Source: an archaeon (GTDB lineage: Archaea; Thermoproteota; Nitrososphaeria; Nitrososphaerales; Gagatemarchaeaceae). Taken from it: a DNA stretch of 64,000 nt. Within the stretch, counting starts at the first letter, position 1. Each line of letters opens with the position of its first letter. The position numbers and the translations under genes were made by a program. A model generated the notes under the pieces. That model did not search any database and was not told where the DNA came from. It saw only the letters and a program-made list of their open reading frames with translations. Shown one piece after another: positions 17,202 through 24,894 of the stretch. Where the stretch lies: positions 20,764-84,763 of the forward strand of contig CADDZR010000004.1 of the NCBI GenBank assembly GCA_902812495.1, written 5' to 3'.

Positions 17202-19098
17202 GACAAGGAAGAAGAACGTTCTGAAGCTGCTGAGGGAACTCGGCAGCATGATATACAACGACCTTGACCAAGGAAAATTCCCCTCTGTTACCCTAAAGAG
17301 CAGGTCTGTCAGAAACATAGTTTACGACAGCTCACTCCAGCAGTTTGTTCTCGGTCCTGCAACTGTCAAGAGGTCAGCCTCAAACATCAAGCACATTAGA
17401 CCATTTACACAGCTAATCTGGCTGGCGTACTTTGCGAAGAAACTTGTGGAGGAGAAGAGGACCTCAACCCTGAGAGATGTCTACTATTCAGCCCAGGCAT
17501 TTAACATCGAATTTGTTGACCAGGCTGAATCTGACGAGCTGATAACGGACCTTGAAGTGCTTCTGGAGATGGCAAGGGAAGATTTTAACATTTACCCAGA
17601 AGAGAGAAGCGCAATATTTGGCAACATGACAATCGAGTATACTGTACCAGGATACGAGGGTAAGAGACTTGACCTTTCTTCCCATCCTGACGGCGTTATG
17701 ATAGGTCCAGCCCTAACAACGGCTGAGTTTATCGACACGGATGCAGAGATCGTCCTGGCAATAGAGAAAGGAGGTCTTTTCACAAGATTCGTTGAAGAAA
17801 GGGTACACGAGAGATTCAAGGCAATACTTGTTAACACAGCTGGTCAGCCTCCAAGGTCTACAAGGTATCTGCTAAGGAGGCTGAACCAAGAGTTAGGCCT
17901 TCCTGTGGGTATTCTTTGTGATGCTGACCCATGGGGTGCTCATATTGCAATGGTCATAAAATCTGGGTCAGTTCAAGGAGATGAGCCGGTAGTGGTCAGG
18001 GACAGAAAAGGGAACGTTGAGGAGAAGAGGATAGCAGAATTTGTTGAGGAGTGCATTTCCGAGTACGGTTATTTTCTAGATTCATGTGGAAATGAAATTT
18101 GTGCAGAAATACCTTACGACGTTCTGACCGTTGACAAAAGGTACAGGGTGGCTTTCAAACCAGTCTCAGCTGTCATAAGGCACAGGCACGAGGGTCCTAT
18201 GTACAGAGTTGAAACAGAAAACGGGAGATCTGTTCTCGTAACACCGAGCCACAGCATATTTGTCCTCCGCGATGGAAAGGTTACTTCAATACCGACCTCT
18301 GATATGAAAAAGGGAGATTTTGTTGTTGTCCAAAATTACCTGAAAAAAAGGGAAGCCGGATACAAATCTTTCGTTTACCATGGTATTTCAGCTAAGGAAC
18401 TCCTCCTTTCAGGATGCACTGTAGAAAAAAGCGACTACAAAAGCGTTGGAAATACATTTCCCTTAGTTGCAGGCGGCCTTAAAAATGTGAGACATGAACT
18501 TGAAAAACATGCAGCGCACAGCAGCGAGTGCATTTCCATTCTTAACAGAATTGTATCAACAGAAACGGAGGAAGGAGTTGAAAGACAGATCCTTCAAGAT
18601 GCTCTCAGGCATATCCTTGTCTGCAGCCCGACTGTTAACGAAACAATAAGGGAGCTGCTTTACCTTGCCGAAGGTGATGTTGCGTTTGAGAGGGTCAGCA
18701 AAGTTGAAAAGCTGAACTTCAACGACTATTACGTTTACGACATCTCTGTACCTGGTGTTGAAAGGTTTCTTGGCGGTAAGTCGGGCATACTCCTGCACAA
18801 TTCAGCTAATGCTGCACATCTGAGGGAGCTGACAACACCATCTGCTGTCTGGCTTGGTGTTTACGCGACTGATATAATCAAGTACAAGCTTCCTTCGGAC
18901 AAACTTACTGAAATAGACATAAAAAGGCTCTACGAATTGAAGGCAGATCCAAGGTACAAGGAAAAGATGTGGCACGACGAGCTTGACACTTTTCTGAAGA
19001 TAAAGAAAAAGAGCGAGCAGGAGGCATTTGCAAGGTACGGCCTGAGCTATATTGTTGACAAATACCTTCCAGAGAAGCTTGAGCTACTGAAAAGCTAA
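17161..19098 (+). CDS. top6A: DNA topoisomerase VI subunit A, intein-containing precursor
   Basis: The Spo11-like DNA-cleaving subunit. The precursor has 645 residues; removing a 278-residue intein (residues 270-547) leaves 367, normal for the family. The winged-helix domain carries the catalytic tyrosine in TLRDVYYSA (Tyr108 or Tyr109). The Toprim domain has AIEKGG (Glu) and CDADPWG (Asp254, Asp256). The intein splits the Toprim domain 14 residues after Asp256, in the segment that would read KSG-SANAAHL when joined. Enzyme activity therefore requires splicing. It overlaps top6B by about 41 nt. Confidence 0.97.
   Translation: MGKKSKVGSTSIAETRKKNVLKLLRELGSMIYNDLDQGKFPSVTLKSRSVRNIVYDSSLQQFVLGPATVKRSASNIKHIRPFTQLIWLAYFAKKLVEEKRTSTLRDVYYSAQAFNIEFVDQAESDELITDLEVLLEMAREDFNIYPEERSAIFGNMTIEYTVPGYEGKRLDLSSHPDGVMIGPALTTAEFIDTDAEIVLAIEKGGLFTRFVEERVHERFKAILVNTAGQPPRSTRYLLRRLNQELGLPVGILCDADPWGAHIAMVIKSGSVQGDEPVVVRDRKGNVEEKRIAEFVEECISEYGYFLDSCGNEICAEIPYDVLTVDKRYRVAFKPVSAVIRHRHEGPMYRVETENGRSVLVTPSHSIFVLRDGKVTSIPTSDMKKGDFVVVQNYLKKREAGYKSFVYHGISAKELLLSGCTVEKSDYKSVGNTFPLVAGGLKNVRHELEKHAAHSSECISILNRIVSTETEEGVERQILQDALRHILVCSPTVNETIRELLYLAEGDVAFERVSKVEKLNFNDYYVYDISVPGVERFLGGKSGILLHNSANAAHLRELTTPSAVWLGVYATDIIKYKLPSDKLTEIDIKRLYELKADPRYKEKMWHDELDTFLKIKKKSEQEAFARYGLSYIVDKYLPEKLELLKS
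17968..18801 (+). other. Intein in topoisomerase VI subunit A (Ser1, His-Asn|Ser)
   Basis: In-frame protein-splicing element of 278 residues. It begins with Ser (block A: SVQGDEPVVVRDRKG), has block B with TxxH (TPSHSIFVL, about residues 361-369 of the precursor) and block F ending YVYDISVPGVERF... to GILLHN, followed by Ser as the +1 residue. No LAGLIDADG or HNH motif is seen in the roughly 130 residues between the splicing halves (about 391-520), so a working homing endonuclease is unlikely; that linker may be a decayed remnant. Both junction Ser codons are TCA. Splicing boundaries are inferred from motifs and from continuity of the host sequence. Confidence 0.93.
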
Positions 19099-19134
19099 AT
19101 ACTAATACAAGGTGGAATAGAGGAAAGGAAAGGT

Positions 19135-19344
19135 ATGAAAGTTAATCCCCAGCAGTCTAGGGTTGATGCGCTACTAAGGCTTGTAGCCCTGTTAGTTTTC
19201 ATACTTGGTGTACTGATGGTTTACTTTACCTACCAAAATGCAAATGTTACAGGTATGAGCCCTGTCATAGTTCCAGTTTACTACGGCATTGGCATATCTT
19301 TGCTGATAGCTGGGTTTATTGGATTTATATCTAAGTACAGATGA
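19135..19344 (+). CDS. Small membrane protein, two predicted transmembrane helices
   Basis: A 69-residue protein with two hydrophobic segments (about residues 14-33 and 44-64) joined by a short loop, and a basic C-terminal end. No family recognised. A GGAAAGG run precedes the ATG, and the gene lies 36 nt after top6A and just before ino1, whose start is only a few bases beyond its stop, so it is probably in the same transcript. The function is unknown. Confidence 0.6.
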   Translation: MKVNPQQSRVDALLRLVALLVFILGVLMVYFTYQNANVTGMSPVIVPVYYGIGISLLIAGFIGFISKYR

Positions 19345-19351
19345 GGCAGGA

Positions 19352-20392
19352 ATGTTGAGACCAAAGATAGCAATAGTTGGTGTGGGGAACTGTGCGTCTG
19401 TTCTTGTTCAAGGCCTTGAATACTACTCAAGGCACACAGACGGGCTTTGGCATCCGGTGGTGGGGGGCTTCAGAGTCAGGGATATTGAGATATCTGCAGC
19501 CTTTGACATAGACAAAAGGAAGGTAGGGCTCGACTTGGCCGAGGCAATATTTGCAAGTCCAAACGTTGCTCAGAAATTTGTCAAGGTATCAAAAAAGAAC
19601 TTAGATGTCAGGCCTGGCATAGCAATGGGAGACAGGCCACCCCATCTAGCAAATGAAAGTATTGAGCACGTGAAGCCTTCTGAGTTCGTGCGCGAACTTG
19701 AAAATTCCGGGTCAAACATTGTTGTGAACCTCTCCTCCTCAGGCACGGACAGGTCTACCAAAGCCTACGCCGATTCAGCCCTAAAGGCTGGCTGTTCATT
19801 CATAAACTGCACACCAACAAGCCTGATAAAGAGCAGAAGACTTGTTTCAGCATACTCGAGTTCCAAGCTTGTGATTGCAGGGGACGACCTTATGAGCCAG
19901 TTTGGTGGTACCGTCTTCCACAAAGGTCTAGTCAACCTTATGGTGAAAAGGGGGGTGAAGCTTACAAAGAGCTATCAGTTGGACGTCGGAGGGGGCACCG
20001 AAACATACAACACGATAGACGAGAAAATAAAGATGGTTAAGAGGGACATGAAGACTAGCTCTGTGGCTGCCGAAGTACCTTACAGGTTTGAGACAGTCGC
20101 AGGTACTACAGATTATGTGGATTACATGGGCAACAACAGGACAAGCTATTTCTGGATTGAGGGAACAATGTTTCTTGGCTCGAGAGTAACAGTTGACGTT
20201 TATCTCAGGACATCAGACGGAGCAAATGCGGGTAACATCTTGCTGGATGTAATTAGGGCTGTCTGTTCTTCGCAGAACAGTGGAAGTTACGGAGCAGAGC
20301 AGGCTATATGCTCATACGGTTTCAAATCTCCTCCTGCAAAGATAAGCTTTGAAAATGGATACGCAATGTTCTACGAAAAATATGTAAAATAG
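19352..20392 (+). CDS. ino1: Myo-inositol-1-phosphate synthase
   Basis: An NAD-dependent enzyme that turns glucose-6-phosphate into L-myo-inositol-1-phosphate, a precursor of archaeal phosphoinositol lipids and of some compatible solutes. The ATG at 19352 gives 346 residues and starts at the NAD-binding segment (IAIVGVGNCASVLVQG); an upstream in-frame start at 19319 would overlap the preceding gene and adds non-conserved residues. GAGGCAGGA precedes the chosen ATG. The conserved GDDLMSQFGGTVFHKGL and DVGGGTETYNT segments and the C-terminal DGANAGNILLDVIRA identify the archaeal/actinobacterial short form. Confidence 0.93.
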   Translation: MLRPKIAIVGVGNCASVLVQGLEYYSRHTDGLWHPVVGGFRVRDIEISAAFDIDKRKVGLDLAEAIFASPNVAQKFVKVSKKNLDVRPGIAMGDRPPHLANESIEHVKPSEFVRELENSGSNIVVNLSSSGTDRSTKAYADSALKAGCSFINCTPTSLIKSRRLVSAYSSSKLVIAGDDLMSQFGGTVFHKGLVNLMVKRGVKLTKSYQLDVGGGTETYNTIDEKIKMVKRDMKTSSVAAEVPYRFETVAGTTDYVDYMGNNRTSYFWIEGTMFLGSRVTVDVYLRTSDGANAGNILLDVIRAVCSSQNSGSYGAEQAICSYGFKSPPAKISFENGYAMFYEKYVK

Positions 20393-20431
20393 AGACAGCT
20401 ATTTTTAATGGCGCCCAGAGAAGGGTAGAAG

Positions 20432-20980
20432 ATGGTAACAGACAGAAAGTTCTGCAGGTTCAGCGGCTCCAAAGATGCATTTGGGCTTGTCATAAAGGAG
20501 ATACCGGAAGGGGGTTTCTGTCTTTCTATATTTCTTCTAATATCAAAGAAATCAAACAAGCCAAATGTACTTCTTGGTAAGATCAATCCTGAAGCTGATT
20601 GGGAGCATGTCGGGGCGCTCGACAGAAAGAGGGCTGAGATGTTCAAGGATGGCTGGATGCTACCCTCAAGCCACTTGATCCTTTACGAATCGCCACAGGA
20701 AGCAGCTAAGAGGGTACTTAAGGAACAGCTAGGTCTAAGCGGTATCAAGTTAAACGGCCCTATTGTTGTTTCTGAAGTTTACAGAAATCCAAGACACACT
20801 TCAGCTGAAAACCACTGGGACATAGAATTCATATTCACCTCAACTTACGACATGGAAATAAACAACTTTCCTGCTTTTTGGAGAGAGCTAAGGTTCGTTG
20901 AACTTGATACGTTGAAGAAGGAAGAGATAACAAGGTCACACGGAGACATAATAGAAAACGCAGGAATATACAGATGGTAG
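20432..20980 (+). CDS. Nudix-like protein with degenerate Nudix box
   Basis: A 182-residue protein that folds like a Nudix hydrolase by motif pattern, but whose box (GX5EX7REUXEEXGU) is degenerate at residues 80-102. It has Ser80 for Gly, Glu86 and Arg94 kept, Val95 for the first Glu, Glu98 kept and Gln99 for the last catalytic Glu, then LGL. Hydrolase activity is doubtful; a binding or regulatory role is possible. A TATA-like TTTTTAATG (about 20401-20409) lies 27 nt upstream. It stands alone between ino1 and tRNA-Asn. Family membership is inferred from the box and the helix after it. Confidence 0.55.
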   Translation: MVTDRKFCRFSGSKDAFGLVIKEIPEGGFCLSIFLLISKKSNKPNVLLGKINPEADWEHVGALDRKRAEMFKDGWMLPSSHLILYESPQEAAKRVLKEQLGLSGIKLNGPIVVSEVYRNPRHTSAENHWDIEFIFTSTYDMEINNFPAFWRELRFVELDTLKKEEITRSHGDIIENAGIYRW

Positions 20981-20999
20981 CTTCGAAGAAAAAGTAGGA

Positions 21000-21087
21000 C
21001 GGCGCCGGTCGGACTCGAACCGACGACCAACGGGTCTCTACAGTATATTTAACAGCCCGCTGCTCTACCACGCTGAGCTACGGCGCC
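21000..21087 (-). tRNA. tRNA-Asn (GTT) with 14-nt intron
   Basis: The minus strand folds into a cloverleaf: acceptor GGCGCCG pairing with CGGCGCC, D arm GCTC/GAGC, T arm CGGTTCGAGTCCG. Anticodon GTT lies in a CTGTTAA loop after removing a 14-nt intron (21036-21049) between positions 37 and 38, the canonical archaeal site. Discriminator is G, as usual for Asn; CCA is not encoded. A TATA box lies about 28 nt upstream. Confidence 0.93.
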
Positions 21088-21110
21088 CAGATTCACAGCT
21101 TATCTTGCTG

Positions 21111-21120
21111 TTTTTAAATA
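21111..21120 (-). promoter_or_regulatory. TATA box of tRNA-Asn
   Basis: TATTTAAAAA on the minus strand, about 28 nt before the tRNA 5' end. The same ten bases occur before tRNA-Met. Confidence 0.55.
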
Positions 21121-21172
21121 ATGTGGAGATATTCCAAAAGCTTATCTTTGTTGCAGGTGGTCGTTTATCGGT

Positions 21173-21595
21173 TTGTCAGCCAGCATGATAAAGCAGGTGG
21201 AGGCTACAATCTATGCCTTCTTTGAAGCAGGAAAGAACAAGGACTTTGGCTCTTTAGCCTCTATGTATGATTCAGAGTTCTACACCAAGTTTGATGAAAA
21301 CCCGCCATACAGCAGGCAGGATGCAAAGGAAGCCTTTGTCTACGACCAAGCTGCTTTCTCAAACATCTCTGATATGGTGTACAGGATAGATGACCTCAAA
21401 ATCGATATAATAGACAGGGTTGCAATTGCAACCTTCTACTTAAGCTATGAGGGAATGGTGGTAAACGACTACTCCTTCGAGGGCTCAAAGATAAGGTCAA
21501 ATTCAAGGGTAACGATGGTTCTTGTAAGAAGAGAAGAAGGCTGGAAAATAGCACACGCTCACTTTAGCAGGATGCCAGAACTAAAAAAATTATAA
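21173..21595 (+). CDS. SnoaL/DUF4440-like (NTF2-fold) protein
   Basis: A 140-residue protein of the NTF2-like fold, judged from the N-terminal helices (IYAFFEAGKNKDFGSLASMYD), the central strand pattern and the ending VRREEGWKIAHAHFSRMP, which is typical of SnoaL/DUF4440 proteins. Such proteins may be isomerases, hydrolases or ligand binders; no catalytic residue can be assigned. The start is TTG at 21173 or the ATG four codons later. It is monocistronic; a hairpin follows the stop by about 60 nt. Confidence 0.65.
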   Translation: MSASMIKQVEATIYAFFEAGKNKDFGSLASMYDSEFYTKFDENPPYSRQDAKEAFVYDQAAFSNISDMVYRIDDLKIDIIDRVAIATFYLSYEGMVVNDYSFEGSKIRSNSRVTMVLVRREEGWKIAHAHFSRMPELKKL

Positions 21596-21653
21596 CAGGG
21601 TCCTATGAACTGCATACACTCGTTTTGAATGAGGTTTGAACTTCATGAACATC

Positions 21654-21676
21654 AAATAGCATGATTTTAGCTATTT
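21654..21676. terminator. Hairpin after the SnoaL-like gene
   Basis: AAATAGC and GCTATTT form a 7-bp stem with a 9-nt loop, followed on the plus strand by T-rich sequence. It could be a terminator; the stem is A+T-rich and weak. Confidence 0.3.
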
Positions 21677-21785
21677 TACGTTTAAACCCTGTACAGTATA
21701 CGAGAAACAGCATCCTCCTTCCCTCCCTTTCATGATGATACTCTCTGTCTTGCCTTTTAACGCACCGGGGTTCAGCACCTTTTGG

Positions 21786-21883
21786 TGGTGGGCCTGGAGG
21801 GATTTGAACCCACGACCGACCGGTTATGAGCCGGTCGCTCTGACCAAGCTTCTCGTCATTTCGTGACTCTGAGCTACAGGCCC
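21786..21883 (-). tRNA. tRNA-Met or Ile2 (CAT) with a D-loop intron
   Basis: Minus strand cloverleaf: acceptor GGGCCTG pairs with CAGGCCC, anticodon arm ACCGG-CTCATAA-CCGGT, T loop TTCAAAT. The G1-C72 acceptor makes it an elongator-type CAT tRNA: Met, or Ile2 if its C34 is agmatidine-modified. The D loop is about 20 nt too long; an intron-like insertion (about 21849-21868) follows the AG after GCTC and contains a GTCA/TGAC hairpin. The terminal CCA appears encoded (21786-21788). The T stem has one T-T mismatch. Confidence 0.88.
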
Positions 21884-21908
21884 ACCGTTAATCATGGACC
21901 TGTTAGCA

Positions 21909-21918
21909 TTTTTAAATA
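21909..21918 (-). promoter_or_regulatory. TATA box of tRNA-Met
   Basis: TATTTAAAAA on the minus strand about 30 nt before the tRNA 5' end, identical to the box of tRNA-Asn. Confidence 0.55.
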
Positions 21919-22035
21919 CTGACTATTCATGAACCATATTACTCTGTTGATTTCTAAAGTTTTAATCAGAACAATTGCAACCGCGGAGGGTATCAATAAA
22001 CCTATTTAGTACCCCAAGGTATACTGTGCCGTAAC

Positions 22036-22335
22036 GTGAGCAGTAAGGACCTTGACGAAAGTTTTGAGGACATCCTTGCCGAGCTCGATAGAGAGCAAGC
22101 AAGGGTAAAGATAAGGATGGAGATGCGCAGATTTGGAAAACCAACAACTGTTATCGAAGGACTCAAGCTTAGCGAAAGAGAGCTCCAAGAATTATGCACG
22201 AAGATGAAGAAGGGCTTGGCAACAGGAGGTACGGTGAAGGAAGGCATCATACTACTGCAGGGTGACCACAGGGATGGTGCAGCTAAGATACTGATGCAGA
22301 ATGGCTTTTCCCAGAGCTCAATAGAGATACTATAA
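22036..22335 (+). CDS. Translation initiation factor aIF1 (SUI1)
   Basis: The archaeal homologue of eIF1/SUI1, which guards start-codon selection on the small subunit. It has 99 residues with the SUI1 core: FGKPTTVIEGL, then LCTKMKKGLATGGTVKEG with the conserved basic helix and GG loop, and QGDHRDGAAKIL. The start is GTG at 22036. The N-terminal about 20 residues are acidic, as in other archaea. It precedes the nuo cluster by 57 nt but is not obviously part of it. Confidence 0.93.
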   Translation: MSSKDLDESFEDILAELDREQARVKIRMEMRRFGKPTTVIEGLKLSERELQELCTKMKKGLATGGTVKEGIILLQGDHRDGAAKILMQNGFSQSSIEIL

Positions 22336-22392
22336 ATTCTCTTATCTATCTTTATAAAAGGTACCCTTTGGGCTAGCAACCGAAGGGAGCAA

Positions 22393-23559
22393 ATGGCAAA
22401 GCAGATCCTTACGTTTGAGGAGTTCATTAAACGGATCCTCAAACTGATATTCTGGATACTGCTGCTGACACCCCTGATCATTGTTCCTATTTATTATGCA
22501 GTAGCGGCTTCCTTTGGGCTTAAGCTTGATATCTTTGCTCTTACAGCAAAACCAGACCAGCTCATAGCGTTCATTACGCAGATGCTTTCAAGTGAGCCGT
22601 TTAAGAGCCTCTTTGCATGGACAGTCTTCCCAGGCTTTACATGGGTTGCCCTCTACAGCACAATATTCATGGGCTGGGTCGAGAGGAAGCTTACTGCAAA
22701 GATACAACTAAGGACGGGCCCTATGTATGCAGGGAAATTCGAGGGCATATTGCAGAACTTTGCAGATTTTTTCAAGCTTCTTTTTAAGGAGATTGTTGTA
22801 CCTGAAACAGCAGACAAATTAACATTTATCGCTGTTCCTTTTGCTTTAATGGCAGTTGCGGGCGCTCTGGTTGCACTTCTTCCACTTTCTCCAACAACTT
22901 ATATAGCAAATCCACCTGTCGGAGCTGTTCTTGTGTTTGCAATACTTGGCTTTACACCAATAGTTGTCCTTCTTGCTGGGTGGGCAAGCAACAGTAAGTA
23001 CCCCTTCCTTGGTGGCTTAAGGGCACTCCACCAGATGGTATCCTACGAAATACCTCTTGTTCTTTCCTTGGTAGGTGCGGTTCTTCTCTCCGGTTCATTG
23101 AGCTTGATGGATATAGTCAACGCGCAGACAAAGATTTGGTTCATAGCCTTGCAGCCTATAGGCGCAGTTGTTTTCTATATCGGTGCTCTTGCAGAGCTCG
23201 AGAGGATACCCTTCGACCTCCCTGAGGCTGATACAGAGCTTGTCGCAGGATGGCAGACAGAATACACAGGTATGCTTTTTGGAGCCTTTCAGCTTGCAAA
23301 CTTCTCTAGGATGTATATACTTGCTGGTTTCTTCACTCTCTTCTTCCTTGGTGGTTGGCTTGGACCTCCATTCCTTCCGCCCGAATTCTGGTTCATACTG
23401 AAGACAACAATAGTGATGATAGCAATGATGCTTCCGAGGAGCATAGCACCAAGAGTTAGGATAGACCTCCTGCTAAGAGCGGGCTGGGTAAAGTTGCTAA
23501 TACTTGCCTTTATCAACCTGTTTATAGCTCTGATACTTGTCGCTGGAGGGTTTGTCTAA
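22393..23559 (+). CDS. nuoH: NADH-quinone oxidoreductase subunit H (membrane, quinone-site)
   Basis: The membrane subunit H of a complex I-type oxidoreductase, 388 residues with about eight helices. It bridges the hydrophilic arm to the antiporter subunits and forms much of the quinone cavity. The conserved GWVERKLTAKIQLRTGP and LERIPFDLPEADTELVAG segments are present. An N-terminal extension of about 75 residues includes an extra hydrophobic helix (LILKLIFWILLLTPLIIV in part). nuoA-D are not in this window, so they lie elsewhere or are absent. It is first of eight tightly spaced nuo genes. Confidence 0.95.
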   Translation: MAKQILTFEEFIKRILKLIFWILLLTPLIIVPIYYAVAASFGLKLDIFALTAKPDQLIAFITQMLSSEPFKSLFAWTVFPGFTWVALYSTIFMGWVERKLTAKIQLRTGPMYAGKFEGILQNFADFFKLLFKEIVVPETADKLTFIAVPFALMAVAGALVALLPLSPTTYIANPPVGAVLVFAILGFTPIVVLLAGWASNSKYPFLGGLRALHQMVSYEIPLVLSLVGAVLLSGSLSLMDIVNAQTKIWFIALQPIGAVVFYIGALAELERIPFDLPEADTELVAGWQTEYTGMLFGAFQLANFSRMYILAGFFTLFFLGGWLGPPFLPPEFWFILKTTIVMIAMMLPRSIAPRVRIDLLLRAGWVKLLILAFINLFIALILVAGGFV

Positions 23560-23567
23560 GGGGTGAG

Positions 23568-24089
23568 ATGAGCTTGGGCGCATATTCGTACATTAAGGGG
23601 ATAGTGGCTGCAACATGGACAGGTATCAAACATTTCTTCAGACCAAGGATGACACTCAGGTACCCTGAGCAGAAGCTTGACCTTGAAGGTCCCGGATACA
23701 GGTTTGATGCAAAGCAAGGGGTTGGTCTGCCTGGATTCAAAGGAAGGCATATACTTTACATGGATAAGTGCACAGGGTGCCAGCTTTGTGCTATTGCATG
23801 TGATGGTGTTGCAGTTGCAATAGAGATGCAGCACATAAAGAAGGGGAAGCCCCAGAACAAAAAAGAAATCTGGCCTGCTGTCGACTATGGAAGGTGCGTA
23901 TTTTGCGGGCTATGCGTTGACGCATGTCCGTTTGATGCACTTTACATGACGAACGATTACGAACTTGCAGCATACGATAAAATGAGCCTGAAGTATACAC
24001 CTGAGATGCTTGCTGTCCCACCCAAGATACAAGGGCAGACAACAAAGGTAAAGATAGACACAGAAAGGGGCGTGGTAAAGCATGAGTGA
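23568..24089 (+). CDS. nuoI: NADH-quinone oxidoreductase subunit I (two 4Fe-4S clusters)
   Basis: The ferredoxin-like peripheral subunit that carries clusters N6a and N6b to the quinone site. It has 173 residues. Two Cys motifs are seen: CTGCQLCAIACD (Asp where Pro is usual) and CVFCGLCVDACPF. The N-terminal membrane-associated helix (YSYIKGIVAATWTGIKHFF) is typical of NuoI. It lies 8 nt after nuoH, and its stop overlaps nuoJ by 8 nt. With no NuoEFG in view, the electron donor of this complex is unknown, as in other archaeal complex I homologues. Confidence 0.95.
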   Translation: MSLGAYSYIKGIVAATWTGIKHFFRPRMTLRYPEQKLDLEGPGYRFDAKQGVGLPGFKGRHILYMDKCTGCQLCAIACDGVAVAIEMQHIKKGKPQNKKEIWPAVDYGRCVFCGLCVDACPFDALYMTNDYELAAYDKMSLKYTPEMLAVPPKIQGQTTKVKIDTERGVVKHE

Positions 24090-24585
24090 TGTCTATTTTG
24101 TTGCTGCTGCAGTAATAACCGTACTCTCGGCAATACTCTCTCTTGAAGCAAAGGAGATAGTTTATGGCGCGATATCTCTTGCAATTTCCTTGCTTGGTGT
24201 TGCCTCTCTCTTCTTTTTGCTAAATGCGCCATACGTTGCTGCATTCCAGATTATAATATACGTAGGCGCAATTGCCGTTCTGATAATATTCACTGTTATG
24301 CTTGTAAGGCAGGAGAGGTGGGCAAAGGAGTTACCGCCTGGCTCTATACCAAGAATTACAGGTATAATCCTGGCACTGCTAATATCAGCATCTCTCTTTA
24401 TCGCTGTCATAACTTCGAAGTTGTACTCTTACAGTGAACTTTCTGGGAACCCAGGCATTGCACAGATAGGTGTACTTGTTTCAGGGAGCTACGCAACCAT
24501 ACTCGAGGTCCTAGCACTTGTTCTTGCTGCATCAATAATAGGTGCACTAACCTTAGCAAAGCAAGAAAGGGGGGAGGAGGAATGA
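24082..24585 (+). CDS. nuoJ: NADH-quinone oxidoreductase subunit J
   Basis: A small membrane subunit of the complex I arm, 167 residues, about five transmembrane helices. The family segment NAPYVAAFQIIIYVGAIAVL and the VMLVRQE end of that helix identify it. It forms part of the proton path between subunit H and the antiporters together with K. The start overlaps nuoI by 8 nt and the end overlaps nuoK by 4 nt. Confidence 0.94.
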   Translation: MSDVYFVAAAVITVLSAILSLEAKEIVYGAISLAISLLGVASLFFLLNAPYVAAFQIIIYVGAIAVLIIFTVMLVRQERWAKELPPGSIPRITGIILALLISASLFIAVITSKLYSYSELSGNPGIAQIGVLVSGSYATILEVLALVLAASIIGALTLAKQERGEEE

Positions 24586-24887
24586 ATACTCTGGCGGACT
24601 TTATCTTTGTATCTTCAATTCTTTTCGCTGTTGGCATATATGGCCTAATAGTAAAGAGAAACGCATTAAGGCTTCTTTTCGCTGTTGAGATAATGATAAA
24701 CGCCGCTAACATAAACTTCGTTGCATTCGAGCAGTATCTTTGGAATAATGCTGTTGGGCAAGCGTTTGTTCTTTTCTCCATAGCTCTTGCAGCAGGGGAA
24801 GCTGCTGTGATACTAGCAATAATTGTAGTAGCATACAGGATAAACAAGGACGTCGACGTAAGCGAGCTTAGCTCACTCGGAGGATGA
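24582..24887 (+). CDS. nuoK: NADH-quinone oxidoreductase subunit K
   Basis: The 101-residue membrane subunit K with three helices and two buried glutamates needed for proton transfer, seen in the segments LFAVEIMINAANINFVAFE and AAGEAAVILAIIVVAYR. The length is normal. The start overlaps nuoJ (ATGA) and an antiporter-like subunit follows 7 nt later. A single copy is present; no second nuoK accompanies the extra antiporter subunit. Confidence 0.95.
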   Translation: MNTLADFIFVSSILFAVGIYGLIVKRNALRLLFAVEIMINAANINFVAFEQYLWNNAVGQAFVLFSIALAAGEAAVILAIIVVAYRINKDVDVSELSSLGG

Positions 24888-24894
24888 AACTTCA

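Noticed and set aside
17968..18801. A homing endonuclease in the intein
   Set aside because: No LAGLIDADG, HNH or GIY-YIG motif is visible in the linker region.
21725..21750. A C/D-box small RNA near ATGATGA at about 21733
   Set aside because: No matching D box (CTGA) at a suitable distance was found.
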